Assembly (NCBI GenBank): GCA_027621365.1
Contig: JAQCBH010000002.1
Span: 1 to 64,000 of the forward strand
Source: Bacteroidota bacterium
GTDB lineage: Bacteria > Bacteroidota > Bacteroidia > NS11-12g > UBA955
Direction of reading: 5' to 3'
Length of the DNA stretch: 64,000 nucleotides
A model generated the notes under the pieces. That model did not search any database. It was not told the DNA's origin and was given only the letters and a program-made list of their open reading frames with translations. Positions 16,830 to 26,207 of the stretch are shown in pieces (positions within the stretch are counted from its first letter, which is position 1; each line of letters starts with the position of its first letter). The position numbers and the translations under genes are program-made.

Positions 16830-19800
16830 TTAGTTTCCGCGAATCAGGTTCACAGAACCGTTCACTTTGTTGATTTTGTCTTTGCCCTTGAAGCGGTAGG
16901 TCACTTGGTAGAAGTAAGTACCCGATGGAACCTCAGGACCGTCGTTGTTCACACGACCGTTCCACTGAACCTTTGGATCTTCTGAGTAGAACACACGCTC
17001 ACCCCAACGGTTGAAGATGCGAATCTCAAACAGATCCTGACCCTGGATGGGCACTCGATAAGTATCGTTCTTGCCGTTGTTGTCACCAGGAGTAAAGACG
17101 TTGGCCAAGTAGACGAACAAGTCGACGACAACTGGCTTACAAATGGTGTCTTTACATCCCGAAGCATTGGTAACTTCCAAGCAGACATAATACACGTTCG
17201 AGCTATCGTATGACCACTGAACCGTCTTATCACCCGACTTCAAATTCTCAATGAAGACATTGGGCAAGGTCTGAGTGATGTCGTTTTGGTGACCAAAGCC
17301 CCAGCGCCACTGTGTACCATTGATATCGGTGCGGGTGAAGCTAAAGTCTGGCTTACCGGAAGAGTCGATGCTAAAGTCGGCGATCACAGAGTCAACTGTA
17401 AAGAACATATCAGCCATGATGGTGGGACACCAGGGGTTCGGTCTCTGCGGATCATACTCCGCCAAATGAGTCACGCGGTACACACCGGGAGACCAGAACT
17501 GGCGAGTATAGATGGAATCCGTCACTGTGATGGTATCCACCTGACCATTGCTCAAGTTCTCAAAACGCCACTTGTAAGATTTGAAGACCGTGTCAGACAA
17601 ATCTATGAAGGTATTCGAGTCACCAGGACAAATGGCCGGTTTCAAGATCAAACCTCGCACACTGTCACGGGGCAATACATTCACGATGAAGGCAGCCTGT
17701 GATGGGGTGTCAGGATAGGTAGCAGGACAGAACTTGCGAACGTTGGGAGGCACGATCAAGGAATCGTACTGTTCCAAGAACACGAAGAAGCGACCGGCAT
17801 TGTCATAGGTATGACTTACGAACTGATCCTTCACGTTGTCGATGGCACCGTCACCGAAGAACCAAGTCCAGTCAGCGCTGGTGCTGGCTGAGTCAGTCAA
17901 GTTGGTGAACTGAATGCTATCTCCGGCACAAATGGTTACTTCGTTTCCAAACTTGGTTGTGAACTCAAACTTGGGACGAGGACCAGGAATCTTGATCCAA
18001 CGGCTAACGGTGTCTTCACAACCTTGGTCCGTTTTCAACAAGTATTTGACCTGGAACCATCCGTTGCGGGTGTACTTGTGAGCGATACGATCAGGCAAGC
18101 CTAGCTCATCGCTGCTTGAGCGCTTGTACAAGTTGGTAATTCCATCACCCCAATCGATGAACCATTCGCGAATGAAGTCACATTCGGTGGGATTGGTTGT
18201 ACCGTCGCAATTCTTGATGGCCCAGTTGCAGGGATCGTACAAGATGGAGCTATCGAAGAATTCAATGACTGAGTTACAAGAAGGAATGTTCAAACTCAAG
18301 TTGAAGAAGGGATCCAATCGAGTGATGAACAATCGACGCTCGATGGTATCCATACAACCGGTTGAGTCACCAGCTACGTTGCGCATGATGTACACGCCAG
18401 AGTCATTCTTGTAGTAAAGAGCGCTGGCTCCGCCTCCACCCAACTGTTTCCAGGGGTTTAAAGTCGTACCAGGACCGGCTGCACCGTAGGGAGCTCCTCC
18501 AAATGGAATAGACACACCGTCGTCAGCTTTGCTCCAGTCCCAACGAGTGATGGCCTCGCGATTGGGTTTGCCTTGAGCAATGTCTTTCTGACGATCTTGA
18601 TCGCGCCAGTAGTCATAGGTATCCCAGGTTCCGAAGTTGATGGGATCTGGGTGGAACATGCGGTACTTGGGCAAGGCCTGCAAGTTGTTTGCCTGGTCTT
18701 GGCAAATGATCGAATCAGGCAATTCCAACTCCATGGCAAAACCAACCAATACAGGGAAGGCAGCGAAATCGTCACACTTACCGTTGGCTGAGGTCATGCT
18801 CAAGCTGATCAAATGGTAACCCGCCCAATTGGGGTTGAAGGTATAAGCCTTGATGTAAGAGTTACCTTGCTTCCAGCTATCCAGAGGAACAATGTTGGTA
18901 TCGCGAGGGCTCAAAATCTTGGTGTAAGCTGGATCAGGCACATAGTAGTACTTGATGAACTTACCGAAACCAGTGGTATCGATACATCCGTAGGCACCAG
19001 TGCTAGGCTGACCAATGACACCTACGTTGTTCCAAATCATTTTAGCGATGTCGGTAGGCGACAAGGCAAAGGGATCAAATCCACGCTTCTCCGCACGGTC
19101 TTTGATGTTGTCCCAAACCTCAGATACATCAGCAGCGATTTCGTATTTGGTAATCTCAGCGGTAATGATGGTGTCAGGCCCAGTAATTTTATAGGTCTTA
19201 CCGTCATCCCATACATCGGTACAAGGAATCTGGTAGGGATCTTCACCTCCGCGGGTCACCACAATGTAGTTGTAGATGGCCGAGTCATTGCGACCGGGCA
19301 GCTTCTGGTAGTGGAAGTAGTCCTCTTGGATGTAACGGCGCCAGCCTTTTGAATAGTAGGGACTCGCATTACCCGTAGCCAATTCCCAGCGCAATGACTT
19401 CAAGTCACGGGTACGGGTCTTGTTACCAGGAGTGGGGCGAACCACAATATCATCGCCTTTGCAAATCTTGCGAATGTTCAAGGAATTGGGCTTGGGAGTC
19501 ACCACTTCGAAAGCGGGATCGATCAAGGGGAAACAAGCAAAACGGCTGTACCATTGGGTATCAGAACACAAAGGCTTGTTGCCATTCTTATCTACACCGT
19601 TTCCTACAATGATACCTACGGTGATGCATCCGCTGGGATCGCACACTTCAGAGGCCGTGTATTGCTTGGAGTAACGGCTTGGTGGGTTACCGGCAATTTG
19701 ATAACCTGGGAATGGGGGTCCAGGAGGACGACCGCCAGGGCTCAAACCGCTCAAGGGAACAAAGCCGTTGGGGTTACAAGAAGAATCGAAGTTGATGGCC

Positions 19801-22166
19801 ACATGTGAGAAAGTACAACCAGGCTTCAAGTCACTCAAAACAAAGGTGATACCGTATTGGGGACTCTTGGCACCCAAACACTCGATAGCGTCTTTCAACA
19901 GACCAGAACCTACACCGCCGGCATTGGCATGCATCATGGCCAACTGCTTGGTGGCTTCACTTTCACACTGGAAAGGATGACAAGTATCCTTGTGCAACAA
20001 CTTCACGTTCTGACACTGAGGAATCTTGGCATAATACAAATCGCGGTAGCGCTGGTAGTTGATGGACCAGTCAAAATTCTCTTTTCCGTTGGGGAAGCGC
20101 TTAAAGCTATCGAGAATGATGGGGCGCTCACCCTTGTTGTAACGAATCAAATACAGGTTGTACGGGAGCGTGTCTTTTTTCAGGGTTACGGTCAGCAAGA
20201 ATTTGACCGAGTCGGTTTTGCTCCTGAGCTGTACCTCTTCCCTGGCATTTAGTTTCACCGTCTTAGGACCAATGTGCATGGTATTGTAAGGACCACTCAT
20301 GGGGCCAACATACGCCGTATCTCCATTGCCCAACTCCATGTCAACGGGATCTTCGATGTAACGTGTACCCTTGCCCTTCCAATAGATATCTTGCAAATAC
20401 TTCTTGACTGAACCGGAACCATAATCACTAGCGGCCAAATTCAAGAAACCAGGGTCATTCGGAACCGTCACAATAGAATCCTGAATGATGTAGAACATAG
20501 AATCTGGCCACACGTTCAAGATTTTACACAAACCGTTGCTGTCGATAAAGATGGCATCCTGCATGGGCGCATTTTTAAAATCGCTCAGCATCACCAAATC
20601 CCAGCTAGGATAATAGTGCTTCGGCAAGGTATCACGTGAGAAGTTGCAATTCACGAAGACGTTTTTGTTCTCCATGATGTCTGTGGTACACTTGGGAGCA
20701 TAGTTATCTCCGAAATCCCATAAACGAATGGCACAAACACGCTCGCGCTTCTTGTAATCGTTTCCTCCACCGGGTGAAGGGTTGCCTTGATAAACCGAAT
20801 AGGAACTATCAGAGTTCAACTCGTTGCGAATGGGCTTCACCCAAACCTGAGACTTGAATGTATGACCCAAGGTGCCATCGGGCTTGTACCAGGTAGAGTC
20901 ATCATCGGTAAAGTCTTTGTCGTTGTGATAGAAGGTTGAGAAGTTCTTGAAGTGAACCGTATCCATGATATCCTTGGGACACTGGAATACCTCAAACTCC
21001 GCAATTCGGTTGAACGCGACTTCAATGGTGGAAACAGGACCCAAAATAATGACGGTATCAAAAGCAGATTTGTTACCGCAGATGGGGTGTCTGTAAGTCA
21101 GATTGATTTGGAAGGGACCCAAGCCTGAGAACACGTGCTCGGTGGCCCAGTTGCGGTTATCGAAGTTACGAGGACCGGTATTGGGATCACCAAAGTTCCA
21201 CAACAAGCCCGTCGCACCCGAAGGAATTTGATCCACTTTGAAGGCAATCTTTGGATCGCTGATACAGGTTGAATCTTTGTCAGCTATGATGTTCGCTTTA
21301 GAGGCGAAAACCGTCGCTGTCGCTGTTACCTCGAATGAATCTTTACAACCGTCTAAAGTCTCAATGATCATTTTAGAGTTGTAAGTACCTTGACCATAGA
21401 AAGTCTTTTTGATATCAGGACCCCAGTCATTGGTAATAGAGCCATCGCCCCAGTACCAAGTAATGGTTTTCACCTGGCTCTTGTCGATCTGAGAAATATT
21501 CTTGATGATCGCCGTAACCGAGTCACATTGAACAGGCTTGTTTGATGTGAAACGCGCACCGATTTTCTCGCGCACTTTCACGGCAGCCTGAATGGTATCA
21601 GCGCTCACACAACCGTTCTCATCTTCCACTTCGATGTACAAATCGAAGGTACCTCCACGTTGATCTTTGATGGAGAAACAGAAGGTCTGAGGCATGGTTG
21701 GATTCGAATACTCAAACAACTGACCATCACTGACCAGGTATTTGATATTCTTTATCTTAGCCCCGTTAGAGTTGAAGGTGGAATCGTTGAAACAGAACAA
21801 GTTCTTTTCGAAACACTGCTCGTACAAATTCACCAAAGTCAACTTGATTTTTGGGGACTCGCGAATGACCAAGTTAACCGTTGAGGTACACTTGGTACCG
21901 TTGATGGTCGTGATGTACTTGATCTGCTTAGTACCGGCCGTTTTAAAGGCATAATTGACGTTCTTCTGACCCGTCTGGGTGTTTTCACCGTTAAAATCCC
22001 AATCGTGCGTGGTACCAGAATTGGCGCCAAAGAAGCGAATGGGAGTTCCTAGACAGGGAGAACCGTCATAGGTGATTGTGCACTGAGCTTGAACGTCTGA
22101 AGCCCCGTAAAACAAGGCTCCAACGGCCAAAAGTGCCGCTTTTAGTGTCGAGGTAAATCGTTTCAT
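16830..22166 (-). CDS. Giant PKD-repeat surface protein with CHU_C/gliding-type (T9SS type B) sorting domain
   Basis: About 1,778 residues from the ATG at 22166, which opens a normal signal peptide (MKRFTSTLKAALLAVGALF to DVQAQ); the frame continues to 22223 but that part is not signal-like. Many PKD-type Ig folds recur, recognisable from WDFNGENTQ, WYWGDGS, WNFGDPNTGP, WFFGDGAIDN and WRWGFGHQND. The C-terminus (NVFTPGDNNGKNDTYRVP, IFNRWGERVF, VPSGTYFYQVTYRFKGKDK) is the gliding-motility-associated/T9SS type B sorting domain, which usually leads to surface retention. Probably an adhesin or matrix protein; ligand unknown. It is the third gene after an ECF sigma factor and an anti-sigma-like protein, suggesting it is a target of that sigma. 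Confidence 0.92.
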   Translation of the reverse strand: MKRFTSTLKAALLAVGALFYGASDVQAQCTITYDGSPCLGTPIRFFGANSGTTHDWDFNGENTQTGQKNVNYAFKTAGTKQIKYITTINGTKCTSTVNLVIRESPKIKLTLVNLYEQCFEKNLFCFNDSTFNSNGAKIKNIKYLVSDGQLFEYSNPTMPQTFCFSIKDQRGGTFDLYIEVEDENGCVSADTIQAAVKVREKIGARFTSNKPVQCDSVTAIIKNISQIDKSQVKTITWYWGDGSITNDWGPDIKKTFYGQGTYNSKMIIETLDGCKDSFEVTATATVFASKANIIADKDSTCISDPKIAFKVDQIPSGATGLLWNFGDPNTGPRNFDNRNWATEHVFSGLGPFQINLTYRHPICGNKSAFDTVIILGPVSTIEVAFNRIAEFEVFQCPKDIMDTVHFKNFSTFYHNDKDFTDDDSTWYKPDGTLGHTFKSQVWVKPIRNELNSDSSYSVYQGNPSPGGGNDYKKRERVCAIRLWDFGDNYAPKCTTDIMENKNVFVNCNFSRDTLPKHYYPSWDLVMLSDFKNAPMQDAIFIDSNGLCKILNVWPDSMFYIIQDSIVTVPNDPGFLNLAASDYGSGSVKKYLQDIYWKGKGTRYIEDPVDMELGNGDTAYVGPMSGPYNTMHIGPKTVKLNAREEVQLRSKTDSVKFLLTVTLKKDTLPYNLYLIRYNKGERPIILDSFKRFPNGKENFDWSINYQRYRDLYYAKIPQCQNVKLLHKDTCHPFQCESEATKQLAMMHANAGGVGSGLLKDAIECLGAKSPQYGITFVLSDLKPGCTFSHVAINFDSSCNPNGFVPLSGLSPGGRPPGPPFPGYQIAGNPPSRYSKQYTASEVCDPSGCITVGIIVGNGVDKNGNKPLCSDTQWYSRFACFPLIDPAFEVVTPKPNSLNIRKICKGDDIVVRPTPGNKTRTRDLKSLRWELATGNASPYYSKGWRRYIQEDYFHYQKLPGRNDSAIYNYIVVTRGGEDPYQIPCTDVWDDGKTYKITGPDTIITAEITKYEIAADVSEVWDNIKDRAEKRGFDPFALSPTDIAKMIWNNVGVIGQPSTGAYGCIDTTGFGKFIKYYYVPDPAYTKILSPRDTNIVPLDSWKQGNSYIKAYTFNPNWAGYHLISLSMTSANGKCDDFAAFPVLVGFAMELELPDSIICQDQANNLQALPKYRMFHPDPINFGTWDTYDYWRDQDRQKDIAQGKPNREAITRWDWSKADDGVSIPFGGAPYGAAGPGTTLNPWKQLGGGGASALYYKNDSGVYIMRNVAGDSTGCMDTIERRLFITRLDPFFNLSLNIPSCNSVIEFFDSSILYDPCNWAIKNCDGTTNPTECDFIREWFIDWGDGITNLYKRSSSDELGLPDRIAHKYTRNGWFQVKYLLKTDQGCEDTVSRWIKIPGPRPKFEFTTKFGNEVTICAGDSIQFTNLTDSASTSADWTWFFGDGAIDNVKDQFVSHTYDNAGRFFVFLEQYDSLIVPPNVRKFCPATYPDTPSQAAFIVNVLPRDSVRGLILKPAICPGDSNTFIDLSDTVFKSYKWRFENLSNGQVDTITVTDSIYTRQFWSPGVYRVTHLAEYDPQRPNPWCPTIMADMFFTVDSVIADFSIDSSGKPDFSFTRTDINGTQWRWGFGHQNDITQTLPNVFIENLKSGDKTVQWSYDSSNVYYVCLEVTNASGCKDTICKPVVVDLFVYLANVFTPGDNNGKNDTYRVPIQGQDLFEIRIFNRWGERVFYSEDPKVQWNGRVNNDGPEVPSGTYFYQVTYRFKGKDKINKVNGSVNLIRGN

Positions 22167-22195
22167 AAAAGGTGTTTTCACAGTACGTGAATCTT

Positions 22196-22203
22196 CAAAT
22201 TTA
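22196..22203 (-). promoter_or_regulatory. Predicted -7 box of the PKD cargo gene
   Basis: TAAATTTG on the minus strand, a perfect TAnnTTTG, lies 29 bases before the ATG at 22166. It sits in the 62-bp gap after the upstream membrane-protein gene, so the cargo gene may have an additional promoter of its own. Confidence 0.45.
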
Positions 22204-22228
22204 GGCGATTTGGGGGATATCATTGGGA

Positions 22229-23245
22229 CTACTTTTTGATTAGCAAAGGTTGGCGATTCACCTTTGTCTCTGACTGACCTTCAAACTGGGTGGTAAGAAC
22301 CACACGGTAAAGACCGGCCGGACAAGGCGTCTGGTAACAGTGGGCTTTCCAGCTTTCACGAGGATTTTCACTGCGAAAGACCAAACGATTGAGTTGATCG
22401 AAAATCAGCAATTCGTATCTCTCCGGATAACGATCAAATTCCACGTAGAACTGGTCATTCAAACCGTCTCCGTTGGGCGTTATCACATCGGGAATCACAT
22501 AGTTGGGTATCTCCATTTTGGGTGCTTGAACCCAAAATACTTGGGAGTCCACACAGCCCGTCGAATGGCGCAAAATGAGCACAAGCGTAATTCGGTCTCT
22601 TCGCCCAAAATCTGGACAATGGGTTCCACCGCTCACATTCCTCTGCTCCCCATCCAATCTCCACCAGGTTTGGGCATCGGTTTGGGCGGTCGACTCAAAC
22701 TGAATGCAACCACCTGCCAGATCAGACAATCGGCCCTGAGCCGAGCCTTTGCAAGAAACGGTTTTGGAAACTACCGATATGACCGGCTCAGAACGACGAG
22801 AGGGGTTAGCCAGTTCCATGACAGCCTGTGGCGTCACACTGGCAACCGAGGTGCTCTGGCGGGCGGTATCCATTTCAACTTCAGCCAATGCCGTAGAAGC
22901 GCTGGCCGATTCGTCATTCCTGCGGAATGACTCTAGCTCTACCCCATCGTCTTCCATAAAATCATCAGCAGGCTTCACCGGGGCAGCTTCAACGGTTTCT
23001 GTTGCAAGAAGCTGGGGCTCCACTGGAATTTGAGAATCTACATTCCACCAAACCGCAGTAGCCACCGCACCTGCTGCCAAGACCCAAATCGAAGCTTTGG
23101 CCAGCAATCCTGTTCCACTTGCCGTCGCAGCCGTTGCCGCAGGCAGTTGAGATTGAACGGCTTGCAATACCCCATCGGGAGCAGGCACTTCGGCCTCTCG
23201 CAATGCATCGCGAAACAAGGAATCTATGGGGTTTTGGTCGTTCAT
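22229..23245 (-). CDS. Membrane protein with anti-sigma-like N-terminus and CHU_C-type C-terminal domain
   Basis: A 338-residue single-pass protein. The short cytoplasmic N-terminus (NPIDSLFRDALREAEVPAPDGV) resembles the segment seen in many Bacteroidetes anti-sigma proteins; no zinc-binding HxxxCxxC motif is present. One membrane span lies at about 50-68 (ASIWVLAAGAVATAVWW). A low-complexity Thr/Ala/Glu periplasmic linker is followed by an Ig-like segment at about 155-235, and the last 90 residues (VIPDVITPNGDGLNDQFYVE, LIFDQLNRLVF, CPAGLYRVVLTTQF) form a CHU_C/gliding-associated domain. It lies between an ECF sigma gene and a T9SS cargo gene. Inference: a membrane anti-sigma whose periplasmic domain imitates a T9SS cargo signal. 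Confidence 0.85.
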   Translation of the reverse strand: MNDQNPIDSLFRDALREAEVPAPDGVLQAVQSQLPAATAATASGTGLLAKASIWVLAAGAVATAVWWNVDSQIPVEPQLLATETVEAAPVKPADDFMEDDGVELESFRRNDESASASTALAEVEMDTARQSTSVASVTPQAVMELANPSRRSEPVISVVSKTVSCKGSAQGRLSDLAGGCIQFESTAQTDAQTWWRLDGEQRNVSGGTHCPDFGRRDRITLVLILRHSTGCVDSQVFWVQAPKMEIPNYVIPDVITPNGDGLNDQFYVEFDRYPERYELLIFDQLNRLVFRSENPRESWKAHCYQTPCPAGLYRVVLTTQFEGQSETKVNRQPLLIKK

Positions 23246-23305
23246 CCAGTTGGTGACTTAGAGACAAGAAGGAAAAGACCACCCAATGGTTGCCTCTTCT
23301 GTGAA

Positions 23306-23857
23306 TTATTTTTTTTCATCTATCAAACGCTCTTGCAACCACTTGCGCGCTTTGAACAATTGACTTTTGGATGTGTTCTCACTAATACTCAACAGGTCCG
23401 CAATTTCGCTGTGTCCATAGCCTTCAATGGCAAACAGGTTGAATACCACCCTGTATCCCACAGGAAGCTGCTCTATCAATTTGAGCAATCGCCCGGCATC
23501 CATTCTCGAATCCAAACTGGGAGCCTCGTCCTGCAGGGTCGCATGCTCTTCAATATCAGTGGAAAATCGCATGCGATCACTTTTGATGGAATCCAAGCAA
23601 GTGGTGACAGCAATTCTTCTCAGCCAACCTTCAAAGGAACCTTGAGCTTTGAATTCTCCCAATTTGGTAAAGGCTTTGATCCAGGTCTCTTGCAGCATAT
23701 CGCGAGCTGTATCGGGCTCTCCCATGTATCGCAAACAAATGGCGTAGAGTTTGGCCGCGTACCGGTGGTACAATTCTGACTGAGCCTGAGCATCTCCCCT
23801 CAAACATGCCTGAATTCGATGCGAATCAGTTTCAGTATGCAGATTGGTTTCCTTCAT
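23306..23857 (-). CDS. ECF-type RNA polymerase sigma factor
   Basis: A 183-residue group 4 sigma factor. Region 2 spans about 25-95 (ELYHRYAAKLYAICLRYMGE, DMLQETWIKAFTKL, WLRRIAVTTCLD) and region 4 about 125-178 (LPVGYRVVFNLFAIEGYGHS, IADLLSISENTSKSQLFKAR). It directs core polymerase to a small regulon. The downstream gene, 60 bp away, encodes the likely anti-sigma, and the next is a giant T9SS cargo, so the three probably form one response unit. A 6-bp repeat TAGAGG-N10-CCTCTA (23884-23905) sits upstream; its role is unknown. No TAnnTTTG box is visible before the gene, which would fit autoregulation by its own sigma. Confidence 0.93.
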   Translation of the reverse strand: MKETNLHTETDSHRIQACLRGDAQAQSELYHRYAAKLYAICLRYMGEPDTARDMLQETWIKAFTKLGEFKAQGSFEGWLRRIAVTTCLDSIKSDRMRFSTDIEEHATLQDEAPSLDSRMDAGRLLKLIEQLPVGYRVVFNLFAIEGYGHSEIADLLSISENTSKSQLFKARKWLQERLIDEKK

Positions 23858-23922
23858 GCTCTAGATGGCGTGGCTCTGTCCAATAGAGGTTCAAAACCCC
23901 CTCTAGGTTGCCTAAGCAACTT

Positions 23923-25023
23923 TCAATTGCGAATATTTTTGGATATGCCATAGCCCAATGTGGTCAGTATCATTTTGGCATTGCCGTTTCGCTCAATTTC
24001 ATAGATGGCTGATTCCACTTGACCGACCATTCGATCCATGGCATCTATGTCTACATTGAGCTTTAAAAATTTGTCTAGGAACTCGCCTTCTTGAGGGCTC
24101 CACTCAGGCCGCTGATCCACGTATTCGTGCAACAAGGCTGCTCTCAACAAAGCCAATCCATACTGCATGTAGGCCTTAAGTCCTTCGCGTCCCAAAGAGC
24201 CTGCTTCATCGGCCCAAGCGGCCACCTGATCCATTTTTTTGGTATAGGCATTGCCTAAAAACCCTTTCCAGGACTCAAAGTAGGGACTTTGAACTTGGTC
24301 GATCAATTGCAAAGCATGGCGGTAATCACCTTGGCAAAGTTGGGCCGCTCTAGCCGCTGCAGAGGCCTCAATTCCTTTCTGTTCCAATGCCGTATTCACA
24401 TCTGAAATCAGCAGTGGAGGAATTCGCATGGTCTGGGTTCTGGAGAGAATGGTATTCAGGATGCGCTCGGTTTTTTCTGCTACCAGCAGAAATATGGTTC
24501 CCGCCGGCGGCTCTTCGATCATTTTCAGCAGCACATTGCCCTCTTGTCCCAAGAATTCCGGCATCCACAAAATGAGAATCTTTCGCCCCGATTCAAAGGG
24601 CTTCAGTGAGAGCGACTTGATGATCGATCGACATTCCTTGATGGGAATGTTGCCCTGTTTGTTCTCTGAACCCAGGTGCTTCATCCAGTCCTCGTAATTG
24701 AAGTAAAGCGTTTCGCTCAATTGTTCCCTCCAAGGCCCGAGCAAGTCTGAGGCCGTATCACCGCTGCTGCTGGGAAAAGGAAAACTAAAATGAACGTCTG
24801 GGTGCGTGAAGGTTTTGTTTTTTCGGCACGAGGAACATTCGCCACAGGCATCCTGTTCGCCGGGTTGTTGACAGGTCAATAAATTGGCATAGGCCAAAGC
24901 CAGAGCCAAACTTCCGTGGCCCATGTTGCCCAAGATCAATTGCGCATGCGGTACCCGGTTTTGTTGAACCGATCGCAGCATTCGCTGCTTGATGGCCTCT
25001 TGACCGACCACTTCATGAAGCAT
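23923..25023 (-). CDS. holB: DNA polymerase III clamp-loader subunit delta'
   Basis: A 366-residue AAA-type clamp-loader subunit that helps load the sliding clamp. The N-terminus (VVGQEAIKQRMLRSVQQNRVPHA) is typical. The P-loop is degenerate (LGNMGHGSLALA), as expected for delta', which does not hydrolyse ATP. A zinc-binding cluster is present (CQQPGEQDACGECSSC). Later motifs are LILWMPEFLGQEG and LLKMIEEPP, with ILSRTQT in place of the SRC motif. The start overlaps the end of lgt by 11 bp. It is the last gene of the greA-HIT-lgt-holB cluster. Confidence 0.93.
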   Translation of the reverse strand: MLHEVVGQEAIKQRMLRSVQQNRVPHAQLILGNMGHGSLALALAYANLLTCQQPGEQDACGECSSCRKNKTFTHPDVHFSFPFPSSSGDTASDLLGPWREQLSETLYFNYEDWMKHLGSENKQGNIPIKECRSIIKSLSLKPFESGRKILILWMPEFLGQEGNVLLKMIEEPPAGTIFLLVAEKTERILNTILSRTQTMRIPPLLISDVNTALEQKGIEASAAARAAQLCQGDYRHALQLIDQVQSPYFESWKGFLGNAYTKKMDQVAAWADEAGSLGREGLKAYMQYGLALLRAALLHEYVDQRPEWSPQEGEFLDKFLKLNVDIDAMDRMVGQVESAIYEIERNGNAKMILTTLGYGISKNIRN

Positions 25024-25804
25024 CTGAACCTCCCGTTTTGTTCGCGCTGCGTAGACCTTTCCAATACACTATGACCAAGGTGACAAAGACAACCATGGCA
25101 ATGGCCTGGCTGTGCGTCAACCACTTGTCGATGATGTATCCGCGGGCCTCATCGCCTCGGTACATTTCGGTAAAAAAGCGCCCTACGGCGTAGACCAATC
25201 CGTAAATCAAGAACAACTGACCATCAAATTTCTGCCGCTTCTGGGTCCAAAACATGAAGACCAAACAGGTAAATATAATGGCCGAGTCCCACAATTGCAC
25301 CGGATAAAGGGGCACTCCCAAGGGCTCTGCCGAACTGTGAGGATGAGTATAAACGACACCGTATGCGGCATCACAGGTGACTCCATGGCAACAACCCGAT
25401 AGGAAGCATCCGATTTTGCCAAAGGCATGCACAAAGGCACCCCCTATTCCAACCCAATCGAAACCCTTGGCCAAGGGTATTCCGCGCTTGCGAAACCACC
25501 AGACCAGGACGGCTACGGTAAACAGGAAGGAACCGTAGAACACAAATCCACGCCCGAGATTGTCGAGAAATTCCCCCATATGGGAGGCGTAATAGCCCGG
25601 TTTTTCTAGAAAGAAAAAGATTTTACCTCCTACAAATACTCCCAAGAAGCAATACAAAAATAACTCGCTAACGCCATCCAGGTCCAAGCCCAACTCAGCT
25701 CGATTTCGATAGACCACGAAGAAGGCTACCAGCACTCCAATCATGATCATGAATCCATACGAATAGAGCGTAATGGAACCGAAATGAAAGAGTTCTGGAT
25801 GCAT
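25013..25804 (-). CDS. lgt: Prolipoprotein diacylglyceryl transferase
   Basis: Transfers diacylglycerol from phosphatidylglycerol to the lipobox Cys of prolipoproteins in the inner membrane; the window itself encodes several such substrates. The 263 residues form about seven membrane spans, with GGKIFFFLEKPGYY, GRGFVFYGSFL, GKIGCFLSGCCHG and LYPVQLWDS, the Bacteroidetes form of the Lgt signatures. It begins 2 bp after the HIT gene stop and overlaps holB at its end, so it is part of one operon. Confidence 0.95.
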   Translation of the reverse strand: MHPELFHFGSITLYSYGFMIMIGVLVAFFVVYRNRAELGLDLDGVSELFLYCFLGVFVGGKIFFFLEKPGYYASHMGEFLDNLGRGFVFYGSFLFTVAVLVWWFRKRGIPLAKGFDWVGIGGAFVHAFGKIGCFLSGCCHGVTCDAAYGVVYTHPHSSAEPLGVPLYPVQLWDSAIIFTCLVFMFWTQKRQKFDGQLFLIYGLVYAVGRFFTEMYRGDEARGYIIDKWLTHSQAIAMVVFVTLVIVYWKGLRSANKTGGSDAS

Positions 25805-25806
25805 GG

Positions 25807-26205
25807 TTAAGAATGGTAAGCACGTGACAAACGAAGAGCCATCGCCGCCAATTCTTCTTGGCTAGGATGAAGCTTTTCTTTGCTAAAGTTGATGTCTCCT
25901 ACCTGCTGCAAGGGCACCAAGTGTATGTGCGCATGAGGAACCTCCAGCCCAATTACGGCTGTTCCTATGCGCTTGCAGGGCAATTCGCGACCCATGGCCT
26001 GAGCGACCCCTTGGGCAAATTTCCATAGATCAGCCAAGGCCGAAGGCTCAAGGTCAAACATGTAATCAACCTCGTGTTTGGGTATGACCAAAACATGGCC
26101 ATGCACCAAGGGCATGATATCCAAAAAAGCCAAATGCTTCTCGTCTTCCGCCACCTTGTGACAGGGAATCTCACCAGCGACTATTCGAGAAAACAAGCTA
26201 GCCAT
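25807..26205 (-). CDS. HIT-family nucleotide-binding hydrolase
   Basis: A histidine-triad protein of about 132 residues that hydrolyses purine nucleotide phosphoramidates or dinucleotides. The triad motif is VPHAHIHLVP near residue 112, with upstream signatures FSRIVAGEIP and HVLVIPKHEVD. I prefer the ATG at 26205 (MASLFSRIV); an ATG at 26211, which overlaps the greA stop, would add only MI. Housekeeping gene in the greA-lgt operon. Confidence 0.93.
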   Translation of the reverse strand: MASLFSRIVAGEIPCHKVAEDEKHLAFLDIMPLVHGHVLVIPKHEVDYMFDLEPSALADLWKFAQGVAQAMGRELPCKRIGTAVIGLEVPHAHIHLVPLQQVGDINFSKEKLHPSQEELAAMALRLSRAYHS

Positions 26206-26207
26206 GA

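Noticed and set aside
23884-23905. TAGAGG-N10-CCTCTA repeat upstream of the ECF sigma gene
   Set aside because: Only 6 bp per arm with no second copy found by eye, so not claimed as an operator.
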